Source of the DNA: Embleya sp051903075
Lineage (GTDB): Bacteria > Actinomycetota > Actinomycetes > Streptomycetales > Streptomycetaceae
Reading direction: 5' to 3'
DNA: 64,000 nt
NCBI RefSeq assembly: GCF_051903075.1
Contig: NZ_CP182422.1
Location: 3,782,001 to 3,846,000 of the forward strand
Shown here: positions 25,105 to 38,093 of the stretch, piece by piece
How the letters are laid out: each line of letters opens with the position of its first letter
Numbering within the stretch: position 1 is the stretch's first letter
Position numbers and translations under genes: made by a program
Notes under the pieces: model-generated
Told to the model about the DNA's origin: nothing
Database searches by the model: none
The model's input: the letters and a program-made list of their open reading frames with translations, nothing else

Positions 25105-26361
25105 GTGGGCCTTTCAGATCGCCGCAAACTCCTGGGCTACAGTCAGGAATCATTCGCACATGCACTCGGTGTCGACCGCACAACGGTGGGGCGCTGGGAG
25201 CGGGGGGAAACCGCACCCCAACCTCAACTACGGCCCAAAGCAGCCAAATTGCTGCAAGTGGATCTTGCCGGACTCGATGCTCTGGTGATCCCCTTACAGG
25301 CGGGTTCCGAGAGACCCACCGGGTCGCCGGCAGGCGACCGCCCCGGCCTGGAGAGCATTGACGACATGATTCGACGCGACTTCCTGCGCGCGATAGCCGT
25401 GACAAGTGCCCTCGTCGGCCTCCCCGTTCAGAACGCCGAAGCACTCACAGAGGTAGCCCGGCGGGGTCGCACTACTGACTTCCTACAGATGAACAATCAT
25501 CTGTGGCAGGTGTACCTGCGCGCCCGAACCAAGGGATCGGTGCGCCCGATCGTGCGGGATCAGCTCTCCACGCTGAACAGTTCGATGGACGGTGGGTCGA
25601 CCGCCGAACTCCAGGGACTGTGTGGGGCTGCGGGTGATCTCTTCCAACTGGCCGGTGAACTCGCCTTCGACGGAGATCGCTACGCCGATGCCACGGCCTC
25701 CTACACCCTCGCCGCGGTCGCCAGCAGGGAAGCGGGGTCCTTCGACCTGTGGGCATGTGCGCTGGTGCGCCACGCCTACGTCGAGCTGTACCAGCACCAC
25801 TACCGGCAAGCGGCCCGAACGCTGTCGGGCGCTGAGCAAGTAGCACGCCGCGGGGACAGTTCGCTCTCGACACGGCATTGGGTTGCCTGCGTCCAGGCCG
25901 AGGCGTACGCCGGTCTCGGCGAAATGGCAGCTTGCGAACGTGCGCTCGACGACGCGGAGCAAGTAGCCGAACTCAACGGCCCCAGCCACAACGGCGGTTG
26001 GCTTCGGTTCGATGGCTCCCGGCTCGCAGAGGAACGCGGTGCCCGCTACGTACAACTCGGGCACCTCGACCGAGCGGAGAACGTCCTGGTCGGCGCCTTG
26101 GCTCAAGGCGCGCTCGCACCAGGGCAATCCTTCCGGCGACGCGCAGCCGTACTGACGGACCTTGCCGCAATCGGCGCGAAGCGTCGAGACCCGGACCAAG
26201 TGGTCACCTACGGTCGGGAAGCTCTTCAGCTCGCCCGTGAGTCCTCGTCCGGATACGTCGCCCGTAGGCTCCAAGGGCTGCTGGGCGAGTTCGGTCAACC
26301 GGCTCATGACGGTCGCATTGCCGACCTGCAAGCCGAGATCATCGCACTGAACATGGCGTGA
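25105..26361 (+). CDS. XRE-family regulator with TPR-like C-terminal domain
   Basis: The product is 418 aa. The N-terminal helix-turn-helix (about 5-60) reads YSQESFAHALGVDRTTVGRWERG. Residues about 90-418 are a helical TPR-type array with repeats such as ADATASYTLAAVASREAG, AAARTLSG-like and ACERALDDAEQVAELNGP. This is the layout of streptomycete regulators that bind small signals or peptides in a TPR superhelix. GTG 25105 has GGAGG at 5 nt; GTG 25081 precedes that site and is unlikely. It faces away from the APH/GRDP genes, and a decayed paralogue is at 20026. Confidence 0.88.
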   Translation: MGLSDRRKLLGYSQESFAHALGVDRTTVGRWERGETAPQPQLRPKAAKLLQVDLAGLDALVIPLQAGSERPTGSPAGDRPGLESIDDMIRRDFLRAIAVTSALVGLPVQNAEALTEVARRGRTTDFLQMNNHLWQVYLRARTKGSVRPIVRDQLSTLNSSMDGGSTAELQGLCGAAGDLFQLAGELAFDGDRYADATASYTLAAVASREAGSFDLWACALVRHAYVELYQHHYRQAARTLSGAEQVARRGDSSLSTRHWVACVQAEAYAGLGEMAACERALDDAEQVAELNGPSHNGGWLRFDGSRLAEERGARYVQLGHLDRAENVLVGALAQGALAPGQSFRRRAAVLTDLAAIGAKRRDPDQVVTYGREALQLARESSSGYVARRLQGLLGEFGQPAHDGRIADLQAEIIALNMA

Positions 26362-26375
26362 CGAGAGGGGTAGAC

Positions 26376-26741
26376 ATGTCGGAGCACCATGGGGCACGAC
26401 TGTTCCGCGAGACGTGGATCTCAAGCGTTCACAAGTACTTCCCGGGCGAACCGAAGCCGGGATACGTAACTCCTTGGGACGACACCCCGGAGTGGGAACG
26501 GGAAGCCGCGGGCGCCGTCTTCGACCAGGTCCGTCAGTTCCTGGAAGTCAGTGCCGGCCACGCGGCCAGGCTGACGCGCGAACAGAAAGGACGCTTCGTC
26601 GCGACCTGCTGGACAGCCCAGATGTTCAAGCACTTCGAAGACCCGAAGCCCGGCTACGTCGCGGACTGGTCGGATCTGCCGGATTGGCAGCAGGAGACCG
26701 ACTCCGACATTTTCGAAGCAATCGAAAGTTCCCAGAGCTAG
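26376..26741 (+). CDS. Small protein with two copies of a KPGYV/W-D-P-W motif
   Basis: The product is 121 aa. ATG 26376 follows AGAGGGG and lies 14 bases after the regulator, so the two are probably co-transcribed. An internal duplication is visible: FPGEPKPGYVTPWDDTPEWE (about 19-38), then FEDPKPGYVADWSDLPDWQQ (about 89-108), each followed by an acidic helix (GAVFDQVRQF, SDIFEAIE). The W..LP.W shape recalls RyR-like small domains of phage and actinomycete proteins, but that is a loose resemblance. No signal peptide. Function unknown. Confidence 0.7.
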   Translation: MSEHHGARLFRETWISSVHKYFPGEPKPGYVTPWDDTPEWEREAAGAVFDQVRQFLEVSAGHAARLTREQKGRFVATCWTAQMFKHFEDPKPGYVADWSDLPDWQQETDSDIFEAIESSQS

Positions 26742-27165
26742 TCAGAGCCCGTCGCCCTCTTTCGCGGTTCTTGGCCGCCGGCGCGGTTCCCGCTGGGCCG
26801 AAGGCGGAGGCGGGGGCCGCGCCGGCGGCTGAGTACCGCGCGGCCCCGCGTGCGGGGCCGCCTTGAACACGTAGAGAAAGCTTGAACGCACACTGGTCTG
26901 ATCGGTCTCGGCCTGGCTCACCGAGGACCAGGTAGCGGAGGTAGCTCGGCACGCTCATCTCGGCCACGGGATGTTGGGGATCGCGTGGGTCTACGCATGT
27001 CACAAACGCCCTCGAAGCCCGCTGGGATGCCTCGCTGCTCGCGCTCGACGACGAACGCGCCCGGCTTACAGCCCGTTTTCCCGCATCCGTGGCCGGTCAT
27101 CGCCGCGCTACCGAGAGGGGCGGGCGGCCTGATCGGCTTCAGCCCTATATGACCCCTAAGTTAAC
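26742..27165. other. Gene-poor stretch inside the island, possible decayed coding sequence
   Basis: No intact gene is supported. A stop-free stretch on the plus strand from about 26945 reads STHVTNALEARWDASLLALD and ERARLTARFP, which weakly recalls the helical segment after the zinc ribbon of serine recombinases. It is preceded by stops at about 26940 and has no start. It could be a recombinase relic or chance. Confidence 0.3.
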
Positions 27166-27202
27166 CAAGGGCCCTTCCCCGGACAACGGGGAAGGGCCCT
27201 TG
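27166..27202 (-). terminator. Terminator of tRNA-Ile
   Basis: CAAGGGCCCTTCCCC pairs perfectly with GGGGAAGGGCCCTTG around a 7-nt loop, 18 bases after the tRNA 3' end on the minus strand. A diverged copy is at 22193-22229. Confidence 0.8.
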
Positions 27203-27217
27203 ATCTGCATGTACGTG

Positions 27218-27261
27218 AGTGGGCCTAACAGGACTTGAACCTGTGGCCTCTTCCTTATCAG
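27218..27261. repeat. Right att-type direct repeat within tRNA-Ile
   Basis: 44 bp identical to 22244-22287. It covers the tRNA from the anticodon loop to the 3' end plus two bases. Together the repeats delimit about 5 kb (22288-27261) of inserted DNA while leaving tRNA-Ile whole. Confidence 0.88.
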
Positions 27262-27293
27262 GGAAGCGCTCTAACCGTCTGAGCTATAGGCCC
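27220..27293 (-). tRNA. tRNA-Ile (GAT anticodon)
   Basis: The minus strand begins GGGCCTATAGCTCAGACGGT and folds normally. The anticodon loop CTGATAA gives GAT, and the T arm has GGTTCAAGTCC. It is 74 nt with discriminator A and no encoded CCA. Its 3' half is duplicated at 22244. It follows the gyrA/DUF3566 genes as in other streptomycetes. Confidence 0.96.
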
Positions 27294-27343
27294 GCGTGCG
27301 TGCTCAGAGAGCGTACCGCACCGCTTGCCCGCCACCAAAATCC

Positions 27344-28159
27344 TTAGTCCTCCTCCGCCAGGGTGACCTCGATGCCTCCGGTGAAGGATGCGGTGAGGTT
27401 GTAGAGGAAGGCGCCGAGGGTGGCCAGTGCGGTCACCAGGATGACGTCGACGATGGCCACGATGCCGCTGAAGAAGAGCGTGTTCTTCAGGGACAGGAAG
27501 TGTTGGAGGTCGAAGCCGGAGTTGTTCTCCGACTGGGTCGCCTCCTTCACCGTGTCGCCGACCGAGGTGAATACTCCGAGGCCGTCCAGCACCAGCCACA
27601 ACACGGTCACCGCCACCATCAGCACCACGCCCAGTGCCAGGGACAGCAGGAAACCGACCTTCATCACCGACCACGGATCCACCCGCGCCGCCCGCAGTCG
27701 GGCCCGCCTCGTGCGCGCGCTCGGCCGTGGTTGCGGCTCCGGGCCCGAACCGGGCCGGCCCCCCTGCTGCGCCATCGGCTGCCCCGGCTGGTGGGCGGCC
27801 GACGGAGCCCCGCCGGCGCCCCGGATCGGGCGCGGCGTGGTGATCGTGCCGCCCGCCGTCGGACGGGCCGCGACCGGCCTGCCGTTGACCGCGGCCGGCG
27901 GCCGCTCCGTACCCTCGCTCGCCGCAGCCGCGGGAGGGAAGGGGGACGCGAACGGGGTCGGCCCCGCGGGACGCGGCGGATGCGCCGCCGCGTCCCGGGA
28001 GGGCCCGGCCCCGTGCGCGGGGGGTGGACCGGCCGGCCTCGGCGGCACCGCGTCCGGCGGCACCGCCTCGCCGCGACCCGTGCTGTCAGCGCGCCCGCCG
28101 GTTCGACCCCGGTCGGCGCGCTCGCCTCTCCCGCCGGCCGACTTCCGGTCTGTGCTCAC
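27344..28159 (-). CDS. DUF3566 family membrane protein
   Basis: The product is 271 aa. A long Pro/Ala/Gly-rich cytoplasmic N-terminus (about 1-165) is followed by DPWSVMKVGFLLSLALGVVL, the hallmark of DUF3566, and two membrane helices (about 172-195 and 232-255). The loop between them contains DTVKEATQSENNSGFDLQHF. GTG 28159 starts 3 bases after gyrA ends, so it is the tail of the gyrase transcript. The mycobacterial counterpart follows gyrA too. Function unknown; a link with the divisome has been suggested for the family by position only. Confidence 0.92.
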   Translation of the reverse strand: MSTDRKSAGGRGERADRGRTGGRADSTGRGEAVPPDAVPPRPAGPPPAHGAGPSRDAAAHPPRPAGPTPFASPFPPAAAASEGTERPPAAVNGRPVAARPTAGGTITTPRPIRGAGGAPSAAHQPGQPMAQQGGRPGSGPEPQPRPSARTRRARLRAARVDPWSVMKVGFLLSLALGVVLMVAVTVLWLVLDGLGVFTSVGDTVKEATQSENNSGFDLQHFLSLKNTLFFSGIVAIVDVILVTALATLGAFLYNLTASFTGGIEVTLAEED

Positions 28160-28162
28160 GCG

Positions 28163-30787
<2,625 letters not shown>

Positions 30788-30868
30788 TGCTGGTCAATGT
30801 CCTTTCGAGCTGTGACGTGGGGCCGACTCGGATGTGGATATCCGCCGGCAGGCGGATGCCCCGGCCGG

Positions 30869-32881
<2,013 letters not shown>

Positions 32882-33297
32882 GAAGCGCCCTTTCTGGCAC
32901 AGCACGGCTCCCTGCCCGGGAGCAGGAACGGCAGGGTGCGTCGAAGGGCAGGCAGCCGGTCCGACACGCCCCCGGGCACGGAGCCGCGGAAGTCGAAACA
33001 GGATCCGCATGAGCGGTATTGCTGGTTCAGTCTACCGGTCGGGGCGACACAAAGATGGGTTCCCAAGGGCCCTGTGTCCGCGTGTGGCGCCCTGATGTGC
33101 CCTGTCGCATGTCCCCCCACTTGCCCCGGGGTCCCGAATCGCTCTCATGCCTGTCCACGCGGCGCGGGCGACTCGGATGGTGACAGCGTGTCAGACCGGT
33201 ATGACACCGGACACATCGCCCCCGCCGACGCGGTCGCCGGCGGCCGGCGCACCCGCCCGGATCGGCGCGGACCGTGTGGCCCGTGGCCGGAAACCGT
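32882..33297. other. gyrB upstream region
   Basis: About 415 bases lie between dciA and gyrB. It has no gene I can support and should contain the gyrB promoter; supercoiling-sensitive control is usual for gyrB but no element can be pinned down by eye. The long plus-strand open frames here and across gyrA/gyrB are antisense shadows of the gyrase genes. Confidence 0.4.
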
Positions 33298-33813
33298 CTA
33301 CGGCTGGGCGCGCCACGCGCCCCGGCGGCGCTCCTGGGCCGGACCGAGGACGCGGATGTAGGTGACGGTGCCGTCGCCCAGCTCCTGGTTGAGCCGGGCG
33401 AGCAGTTTCGGCGCGAGCCAGCGCAATTGGGTGGCGTAGTTGTCGGATTCGGCGCGCACCACGAGTTCGCCGTCCTCGAACCGCTCCGGACGGCAGTTGG
33501 CCGCCAGCGCGGGGCCGACGATTTCCGGCCAGCGCTGGAGTACGCCGTGCACCGCCGCCGGGGTCTGCCAGCCGCGCTCGCTGACCAGGCGCCCCATGAT
33601 CTGCCGCAGCGGCTGGGGGTCGCGGTCGTCGGGTCCGGAACCGCTGCGTTTCAAGCCACGCCGGGCCCGATCCTGGTCCTGCCGGTGGTCGTACCGGGTG
33701 CGCGCCTGGGCCCGGGCCTGGGTCAGCGCGGCGCGGGCCAGGTCGATGCCGCGCGTCGGCTCGGCCGCGCCGGCGTCGCCCGCGACGGGCGGGATGTGGC
33801 CCTCGTCACTCAC
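33298..33813 (-). CDS. dciA: DciA-like DUF721 protein (helicase-loader family)
   Basis: The product is 171 aa. An Arg/Gln-rich flexible N-terminus (about 1-65) precedes the DUF721 domain with LGRLVSERGWQT-like GRLVSERGWQTPAAVHGVL, RWPEIVGPALAANCRPERF and LRWLAPKLLARLN. DciA loads or assists the replicative helicase in bacteria lacking DnaC. GTG 33813 overlaps recF by 8 bases (GTGAGTGA), showing tight coupling. Position between recF and gyrB is conserved in actinobacteria. Confidence 0.93.
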   Translation of the reverse strand: MSDEGHIPPVAGDAGAAEPTRGIDLARAALTQARAQARTRYDHRQDQDRARRGLKRSGSGPDDRDPQPLRQIMGRLVSERGWQTPAAVHGVLQRWPEIVGPALAANCRPERFEDGELVVRAESDNYATQLRWLAPKLLARLNQELGDGTVTYIRVLGPAQERRRGAWRAQP

Positions 33814-34963
33814 CCTCGACCCCCGTCCCCTCGACCTTGCGCACCTCGCCGGCGGCGACGTCGTAGCGCGCGCCCACGAGCGCGGGCGGCACGTCCTCGG
33901 CCACCGCGGCCGTGACCAGCACCTGCTCGCCGTGCGCGACCATCTCGGCCAGCCGCGCCCGCCGGGTGACGTCCAGCTCGGCGAACACGTCGTCGAGCAC
34001 CAGAACCGGCTCGCCCCCGTCCGCGCGCAGCAGTTCGTAGGAGCCCAGCCGCAGCGCCAGCGCGTACGACCAGGACTCGCCGTGGCTGGCGTAGCCCTTC
34101 GCGGGCAACGGGCCCAAGCGCAGCACGAGATCGTCGCGATGCGGGCCGACCAGGGTCTGTCCGCGCTCGACCTCCGCCGCCCGACCGGCGGCGATCGCGG
34201 CGGTGAGCACCGCGTGGATCCCGGCCCGGTCCGAGGGCAGCGGGTCCTCGGACATCGAACTGCGGTAGTCGAGCACGATCGGTCCACCGCCTGTGGACAA
34301 CGCGTCGTACGCCTTGTCCACCAGGGGTTGCAGCGCGGCGACCAGGTCGAGCCGGGCCGCGGTCAACTCGGCGCCGGTCGCGGCCAGATGTTCGTCCCAC
34401 ACGTCGAGCGTGCTCAGCGCCCCGCTGCGGCCGCCGCCCGCCCGACGGGCCAGCGCCGCGGTCCGCAGCAGCGTGTTGCGCTGTTTGAGCACCCGGTCGT
34501 AGTCCTGCCGCACCCCCAGCAGCCGAGGGGTGCGCGCGGTCAACAACTCGTCCAGGAACCGGCGGCGTTCCCCGGGGTCGCCCTTGACCAGGGCCAGGTC
34601 CTCCGGCGCGAACAGCACGGTGCGCAGCAGCCCGAGCAGATCGCGCGGCCGGGTGGCGGCCGAGCGGTTGATCCGGGCCCGGTTGGCCTTGCCGGGGTTG
34701 ATCTCCAACTCGGCCAGCGCGCTGCGGCCGTCCTCGCGGACGATGCTCGCGCGGACATAGGCCCGCTCGGCGCCGAGCCGGACCAGGGGCGCGTCGGAGG
34801 CGACCCGGTGGCTGCCGAGCGTGGCCAGGTAGCCGATCGCCTCGACCAGGTTGGTCTTGCCCTGGCCGTTGGGCCCCACGAACGCGGTCACGCCCGGTTC
34901 GAGGGGAACCTCGACCCGGGCGTACGACCGGTAGTCGACGAGTGACAGGTGCGCTACATGCAT
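33806..34963 (-). CDS. recF: DNA replication and repair protein RecF
   Basis: The 385-aa SMC-like ATPase opens HLSLVDYRSYARVEVPLEPG. It has Walker A in GPNGQGKTNLVEAIGYLA, the signature EVERGQTLVGPHRDDL and Walker B VLVLDDVFAELD. It loads RecA at single-strand gaps with RecOR. It starts 18 bases after gnd ends. Full length for the family. Confidence 0.96.
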   Translation of the reverse strand: MHVAHLSLVDYRSYARVEVPLEPGVTAFVGPNGQGKTNLVEAIGYLATLGSHRVASDAPLVRLGAERAYVRASIVREDGRSALAELEINPGKANRARINRSAATRPRDLLGLLRTVLFAPEDLALVKGDPGERRRFLDELLTARTPRLLGVRQDYDRVLKQRNTLLRTAALARRAGGGRSGALSTLDVWDEHLAATGAELTAARLDLVAALQPLVDKAYDALSTGGGPIVLDYRSSMSEDPLPSDRAGIHAVLTAAIAAGRAAEVERGQTLVGPHRDDLVLRLGPLPAKGYASHGESWSYALALRLGSYELLRADGGEPVLVLDDVFAELDVTRRARLAEMVAHGEQVLVTAAVAEDVPPALVGARYDVAAGEVRKVEGTGVEGE

Positions 34964-34981
34964 GGGCGGGCGGGCTGCCGG

Positions 34982-35923
34982 TCAGCCCGCGTCGGCCTCC
35001 TTCGGCGGCGTGACGTCGGCGCCGGGGGCGTCGGCGCCCTTGTGCGTCGACGCGGCGGTGACCGCGTGCCCACCGAACTGGTTGCGCAGCGCGGCGACCA
35101 TCTTCATCTGCGGCGAGTCGTCCTGACGCGAGGCGAACCGGGCGAACAGCGACGCGGTGATCGCGGGCAGCGGTACGGCGTGGTCGATCGCCGCCTCGAC
35201 CGTCCAGCGGCCTTCGCCGGAGTCCTCCGCGTAGCCGCGCAGGCCCTCCAGGTGCTCATCGTCGTCCATCGCGCGCACGGCCAGGTCGAGCAGCCAGGAA
35301 CGGATGACGGTGCCCTCCTGCCAGCTGCGGAAGACCTCGCGCACGTCGGTGACCACGTCGGCGGCCTCGAGCAGTTCCCAGCCCTCGGCATAGGCCTGCA
35401 TCAGCGCGTATTCGATGCCGTTGTGCACCATCTTGGCGAAGTGCCCGGCGCCGACCTTGCCCGCGTGCACGAAGCCGGCCGGGCCCTCGGGCTTGAGCGC
35501 GTCGAAGATCGGCTGCACCTTGGCGATGTCGGCCGCGTCCCCGCCGCACATCAGCGCGTAACCGTTGTCCCGGCCCCACACGCCGCCGGAGACGCCGCAG
35601 TCGACGAAGCCGATGTCCTTCTTGGCCAGCGCCTCGGCGTGCTTGATGTCGTCCGTCCAGCGCGAGTTGCCGCCGTCGACGACCACATCGCCCGGGGACA
35701 GCAGTTCGCCGAGCTCGTCGATGGTGGCCTGGGTCGGTGCCCCCGCCGGCACCATCACCCACACCACGCGCGGCTCGGTGAGCGTGTCCACAAGTTCCCC
35801 CAGGCTGTGGACGTCCGCCACGTCGGGGTTGCGGTCGTAGCCCACCACCGTGTGGCCCGCGCGGCGCAACCGCTCGCGCATGTTGCCACCCATCTTGCCG
35901 AGGCCGACGAGTCCGAGCTGCAT
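34982..35923 (-). CDS. gnd: 6-phosphogluconate dehydrogenase, decarboxylating (short, NAD-type)
   Basis: The product is 313 aa. The Rossmann motif is GLVGLGKMGGNM, followed by VVVDGGNSRWTDDIKHAE, GVSGGVWGRDNGYALMCGG and the substrate/catalytic KVGAGHFAKMVHNGIEYALMQ. The length matches the short GndA/YqeC type rather than the 470-aa enzyme. It makes ribulose-5-phosphate and reduced cofactor in the pentose phosphate pathway. ATG 35923 follows GAAGGA. Its place between dnaN and recF is a streptomycete signature. Confidence 0.94.
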   Translation of the reverse strand: MQLGLVGLGKMGGNMRERLRRAGHTVVGYDRNPDVADVHSLGELVDTLTEPRVVWVMVPAGAPTQATIDELGELLSPGDVVVDGGNSRWTDDIKHAEALAKKDIGFVDCGVSGGVWGRDNGYALMCGGDAADIAKVQPIFDALKPEGPAGFVHAGKVGAGHFAKMVHNGIEYALMQAYAEGWELLEAADVVTDVREVFRSWQEGTVIRSWLLDLAVRAMDDDEHLEGLRGYAEDSGEGRWTVEAAIDHAVPLPAITASLFARFASRQDDSPQMKMVAALRNQFGGHAVTAASTHKGADAPGADVTPPKEADAG

Positions 35924-36123
35924 CCTGAAATCCTTCGTTCGCTGCTGCGATGCCGGGTGGGGCACCGCCGAGGCCGCTTCCGCGCCCCCGGCGCCCTCGT
36001 AGGGGCGGGGGCTTTCACCGCGTCGACGGTACGCGGGTAGCGGTTGCCCGTGCGGCCGCGGGGTATGCACCGGCGCGTCGGCCGAACCCGGTTGTGCCCC
36101 GGCCCGGTTCGACGCCGCCCGGA

Positions 36124-37257
36124 TCAGCCGGAGAGCCGCACCGGCATGATCAGGTAGCGGTACTCGTCGGTGGCCTCGGCCTCCACGTCGGGCTTGCCGG
36201 TCATCACGGCGGGCTTCGTGGACGTGGTGAAGGAGATCTGGGCGACGGGGGAGTTGATCGCGCTCAGTCCCTCGAGCAGGAACGTCGGGTTGAAGGCGAT
36301 CGAGATCTCCTCGCCCTCCAGGCCCGCCTCGATCGCCTCGGACGCCTGGGCCTCGTCGCCGGAGCCGGCTTCGAGCACGAGTCGGCCGTCGGAGAAGGAC
36401 AGCCGCACGGGGGTGTTGCGCTCGGCGACCAGGGACACGCGCTTGACCGCGTCCACGAACGGCGCGGTCTCGACGGTGGCGACCGTCTCCGACTGCTCCG
36501 GGAACAACGCGCGGTACTTGGGGAATTCGCCTTCGAGCAGGCGGGTGGTGGTGCGCCGGCCCGAACCCTCGAAGCCGATCATGCCCTCGCCGATCTTGTC
36601 CCCGGACAGCGCGATCTGCACGCTGTCGCCCTGGGTCAGCGACTTGGCGGTGTCGTTGAGCGTCTTGGCGGGCACCAGGGCCACCGCCGAGGAGAGGCCG
36701 TCGGCCTCGGGCTTCCAGTGGAACTGGCGGACCGCGAGCCGGTATCGGTCGGTGGCGGCCAGGGTGACCAGGTCGCCTTCGATCTCGACCCGGACGCCGG
36801 TCAGCATCGGCAGCGTGTCGTCGCGGCCGGCGGCGATGGCCACCTGGGCCACGGCGGCGGCGAAGACGTCGCCCTCGACGGCACCCGCGGCGGTGGGCAT
36901 CTCCGGCAGCGCCGGGTAGTCCTCCACGGGGAGTGTGGGCAACGTGAAGCGGGCGCTGCCGCAGACCACGGTCACCTTGGCGCCGTCGGTGGACACCTCG
37001 ACGGGGCGGTTCGGCAGGCTCTTGGAGATGTCGGCGAGCAGTCGCCCGGACACCAGCACCCGGCCCGGCTCGTCCACCTCGGCCTCGACGCCACCGCGGG
37101 CGGAGACCTCGTAGTCGAAGCTGGACAGCGTCAGCCGCTGGTCGGCCGCCTCCAGGAGCAATCCGGCGAGGACGGGAACCGCCGGCCGCGCCGGGAGACT
37201 CCGCGCGGTCCACGCCACCGCATCAGCGAGAACGTCACGCTCGACCCGGAACTTCAC
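36124..37257 (-). CDS. dnaN: DNA polymerase III beta subunit (sliding clamp)
   Basis: The product is 377 aa. The three-fold clamp domains are visible, with FRVERDVLADAVAWTARSLP at the start, VTLAATDRYRLAVR in the middle, and the C-terminal YRYLIMPVRLSG that forms the partner-binding groove. GTG 37257 is preceded by GGAGG at 10 nt. It is transcribed away from oriC. Region 35924-36123 after it holds no gene. Confidence 0.97.
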   Translation of the reverse strand: MKFRVERDVLADAVAWTARSLPARPAVPVLAGLLLEAADQRLTLSSFDYEVSARGGVEAEVDEPGRVLVSGRLLADISKSLPNRPVEVSTDGAKVTVVCGSARFTLPTLPVEDYPALPEMPTAAGAVEGDVFAAAVAQVAIAAGRDDTLPMLTGVRVEIEGDLVTLAATDRYRLAVRQFHWKPEADGLSSAVALVPAKTLNDTAKSLTQGDSVQIALSGDKIGEGMIGFEGSGRRTTTRLLEGEFPKYRALFPEQSETVATVETAPFVDAVKRVSLVAERNTPVRLSFSDGRLVLEAGSGDEAQASEAIEAGLEGEEISIAFNPTFLLEGLSAINSPVAQISFTTSTKPAVMTGKPDVEAEATDEYRYLIMPVRLSG

Positions 37258-38093
37258 CGGTTCACCGCCTCCTGCCGTTGCCGGCCGTCTGTCGTTTGGT
37301 CGCCGTTCGTTTCGGCGTCGGTGTCGGGCCGTCGGGGCCTACCACCGGGACACAGTCTGACGCACCGCGCCGACAGCCCGCGCAGCCCCCGGCAAACCCG
37401 CAGTCCACAGATTCGGCCCGCCCCGACCGTTTTCCGTGGATCGATCTTGAACTACGCGTGGTCGTAGTAGTAGGGGGTGTGGATACCGTGGATAACCGGT
37501 ATATGCGCAGGTCAGACCCGCTTTTTTATCCACTTCGGGGTGTGGGTGAACCCGTGGATAAACCCCCTGTGTCTGTGGATGCCCGAATTGGCTCCACAGG
37601 TCGTCCCCAGCCGTACCCCCGGTTGTCCCCAAACAATCCCCAGGTTGGGGGCCACTTGTCCCCACCCCCTGCGGACGCCATTCGGCTCGGGATTCACCGT
37701 AAGGGGTGAAACCGGCCCGACTGTGGACAGATCCGTGGACAACCTGGGGACAAGCCGCGATTTCCGGTGGACGGGACGTGGACAACCGGACAACACGACG
37801 ATGGACGGTGCGCCACGGGAAAGTTATCCACAGTCTGTGGAGGACTCCGCTCCACATCACCACAGGAACCTGACCTGCCGGCTCGCCGGCGTTTTCCCCA
37901 GGTTCCCGCAGCCATTGTGGGGAACTCGACGGTAAACAGGTCGTCCCCATGGTGTGGATGCCCGACTCGGCGCCGATCGGTGGATAACTCACCCACATCG
38001 GAGCCGATGAGATGAAGGTCACATCGCACACAAGAAGGCCGGCGCCCCGAAAAGGGAACGCCGGCCGGCCCGAGCGGGTGATCGGGGCTCGAA
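37258..38093. other. Chromosomal replication origin oriC with DnaA boxes
   Basis: This dnaN-dnaA intergenic region carries many DnaA-box-like 9-mers on both strands. The perfect TTATCCACA is at 37824-37832. One-mismatch boxes are at 37478, 37487, 37526, 37553, 37623, 37656, 37722, 37734, 37745, 37777 and 37979 (start positions). Most differ at an outer base or have CCCC for CCAC. Spacing and density match streptomycete oriC, which has about 19 boxes. dnaN and dnaA flank it in the expected orientation. Which boxes are bound is inferred from sequence. Confidence 0.95.
38037..38066 (-). terminator. Terminator of dnaA
   Basis: GGCCGGCG (38037-38044) pairs with CGCCGGCC (38059-38066), with an inner CCCC/GGG pairing and a GAAAA loop. 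It lies just past the dnaA stop on the minus strand and is followed by a T-rich TTCTTG. Confidence 0.7.

Noticed and set aside
32882..33010. An extended GyrB N-terminus from ATG 33010
   Set aside because: The extra 43 residues are Arg/Pro-rich and unlike GyrB; GTG 32881 gives the known VADSGNP start with a ribosome site.
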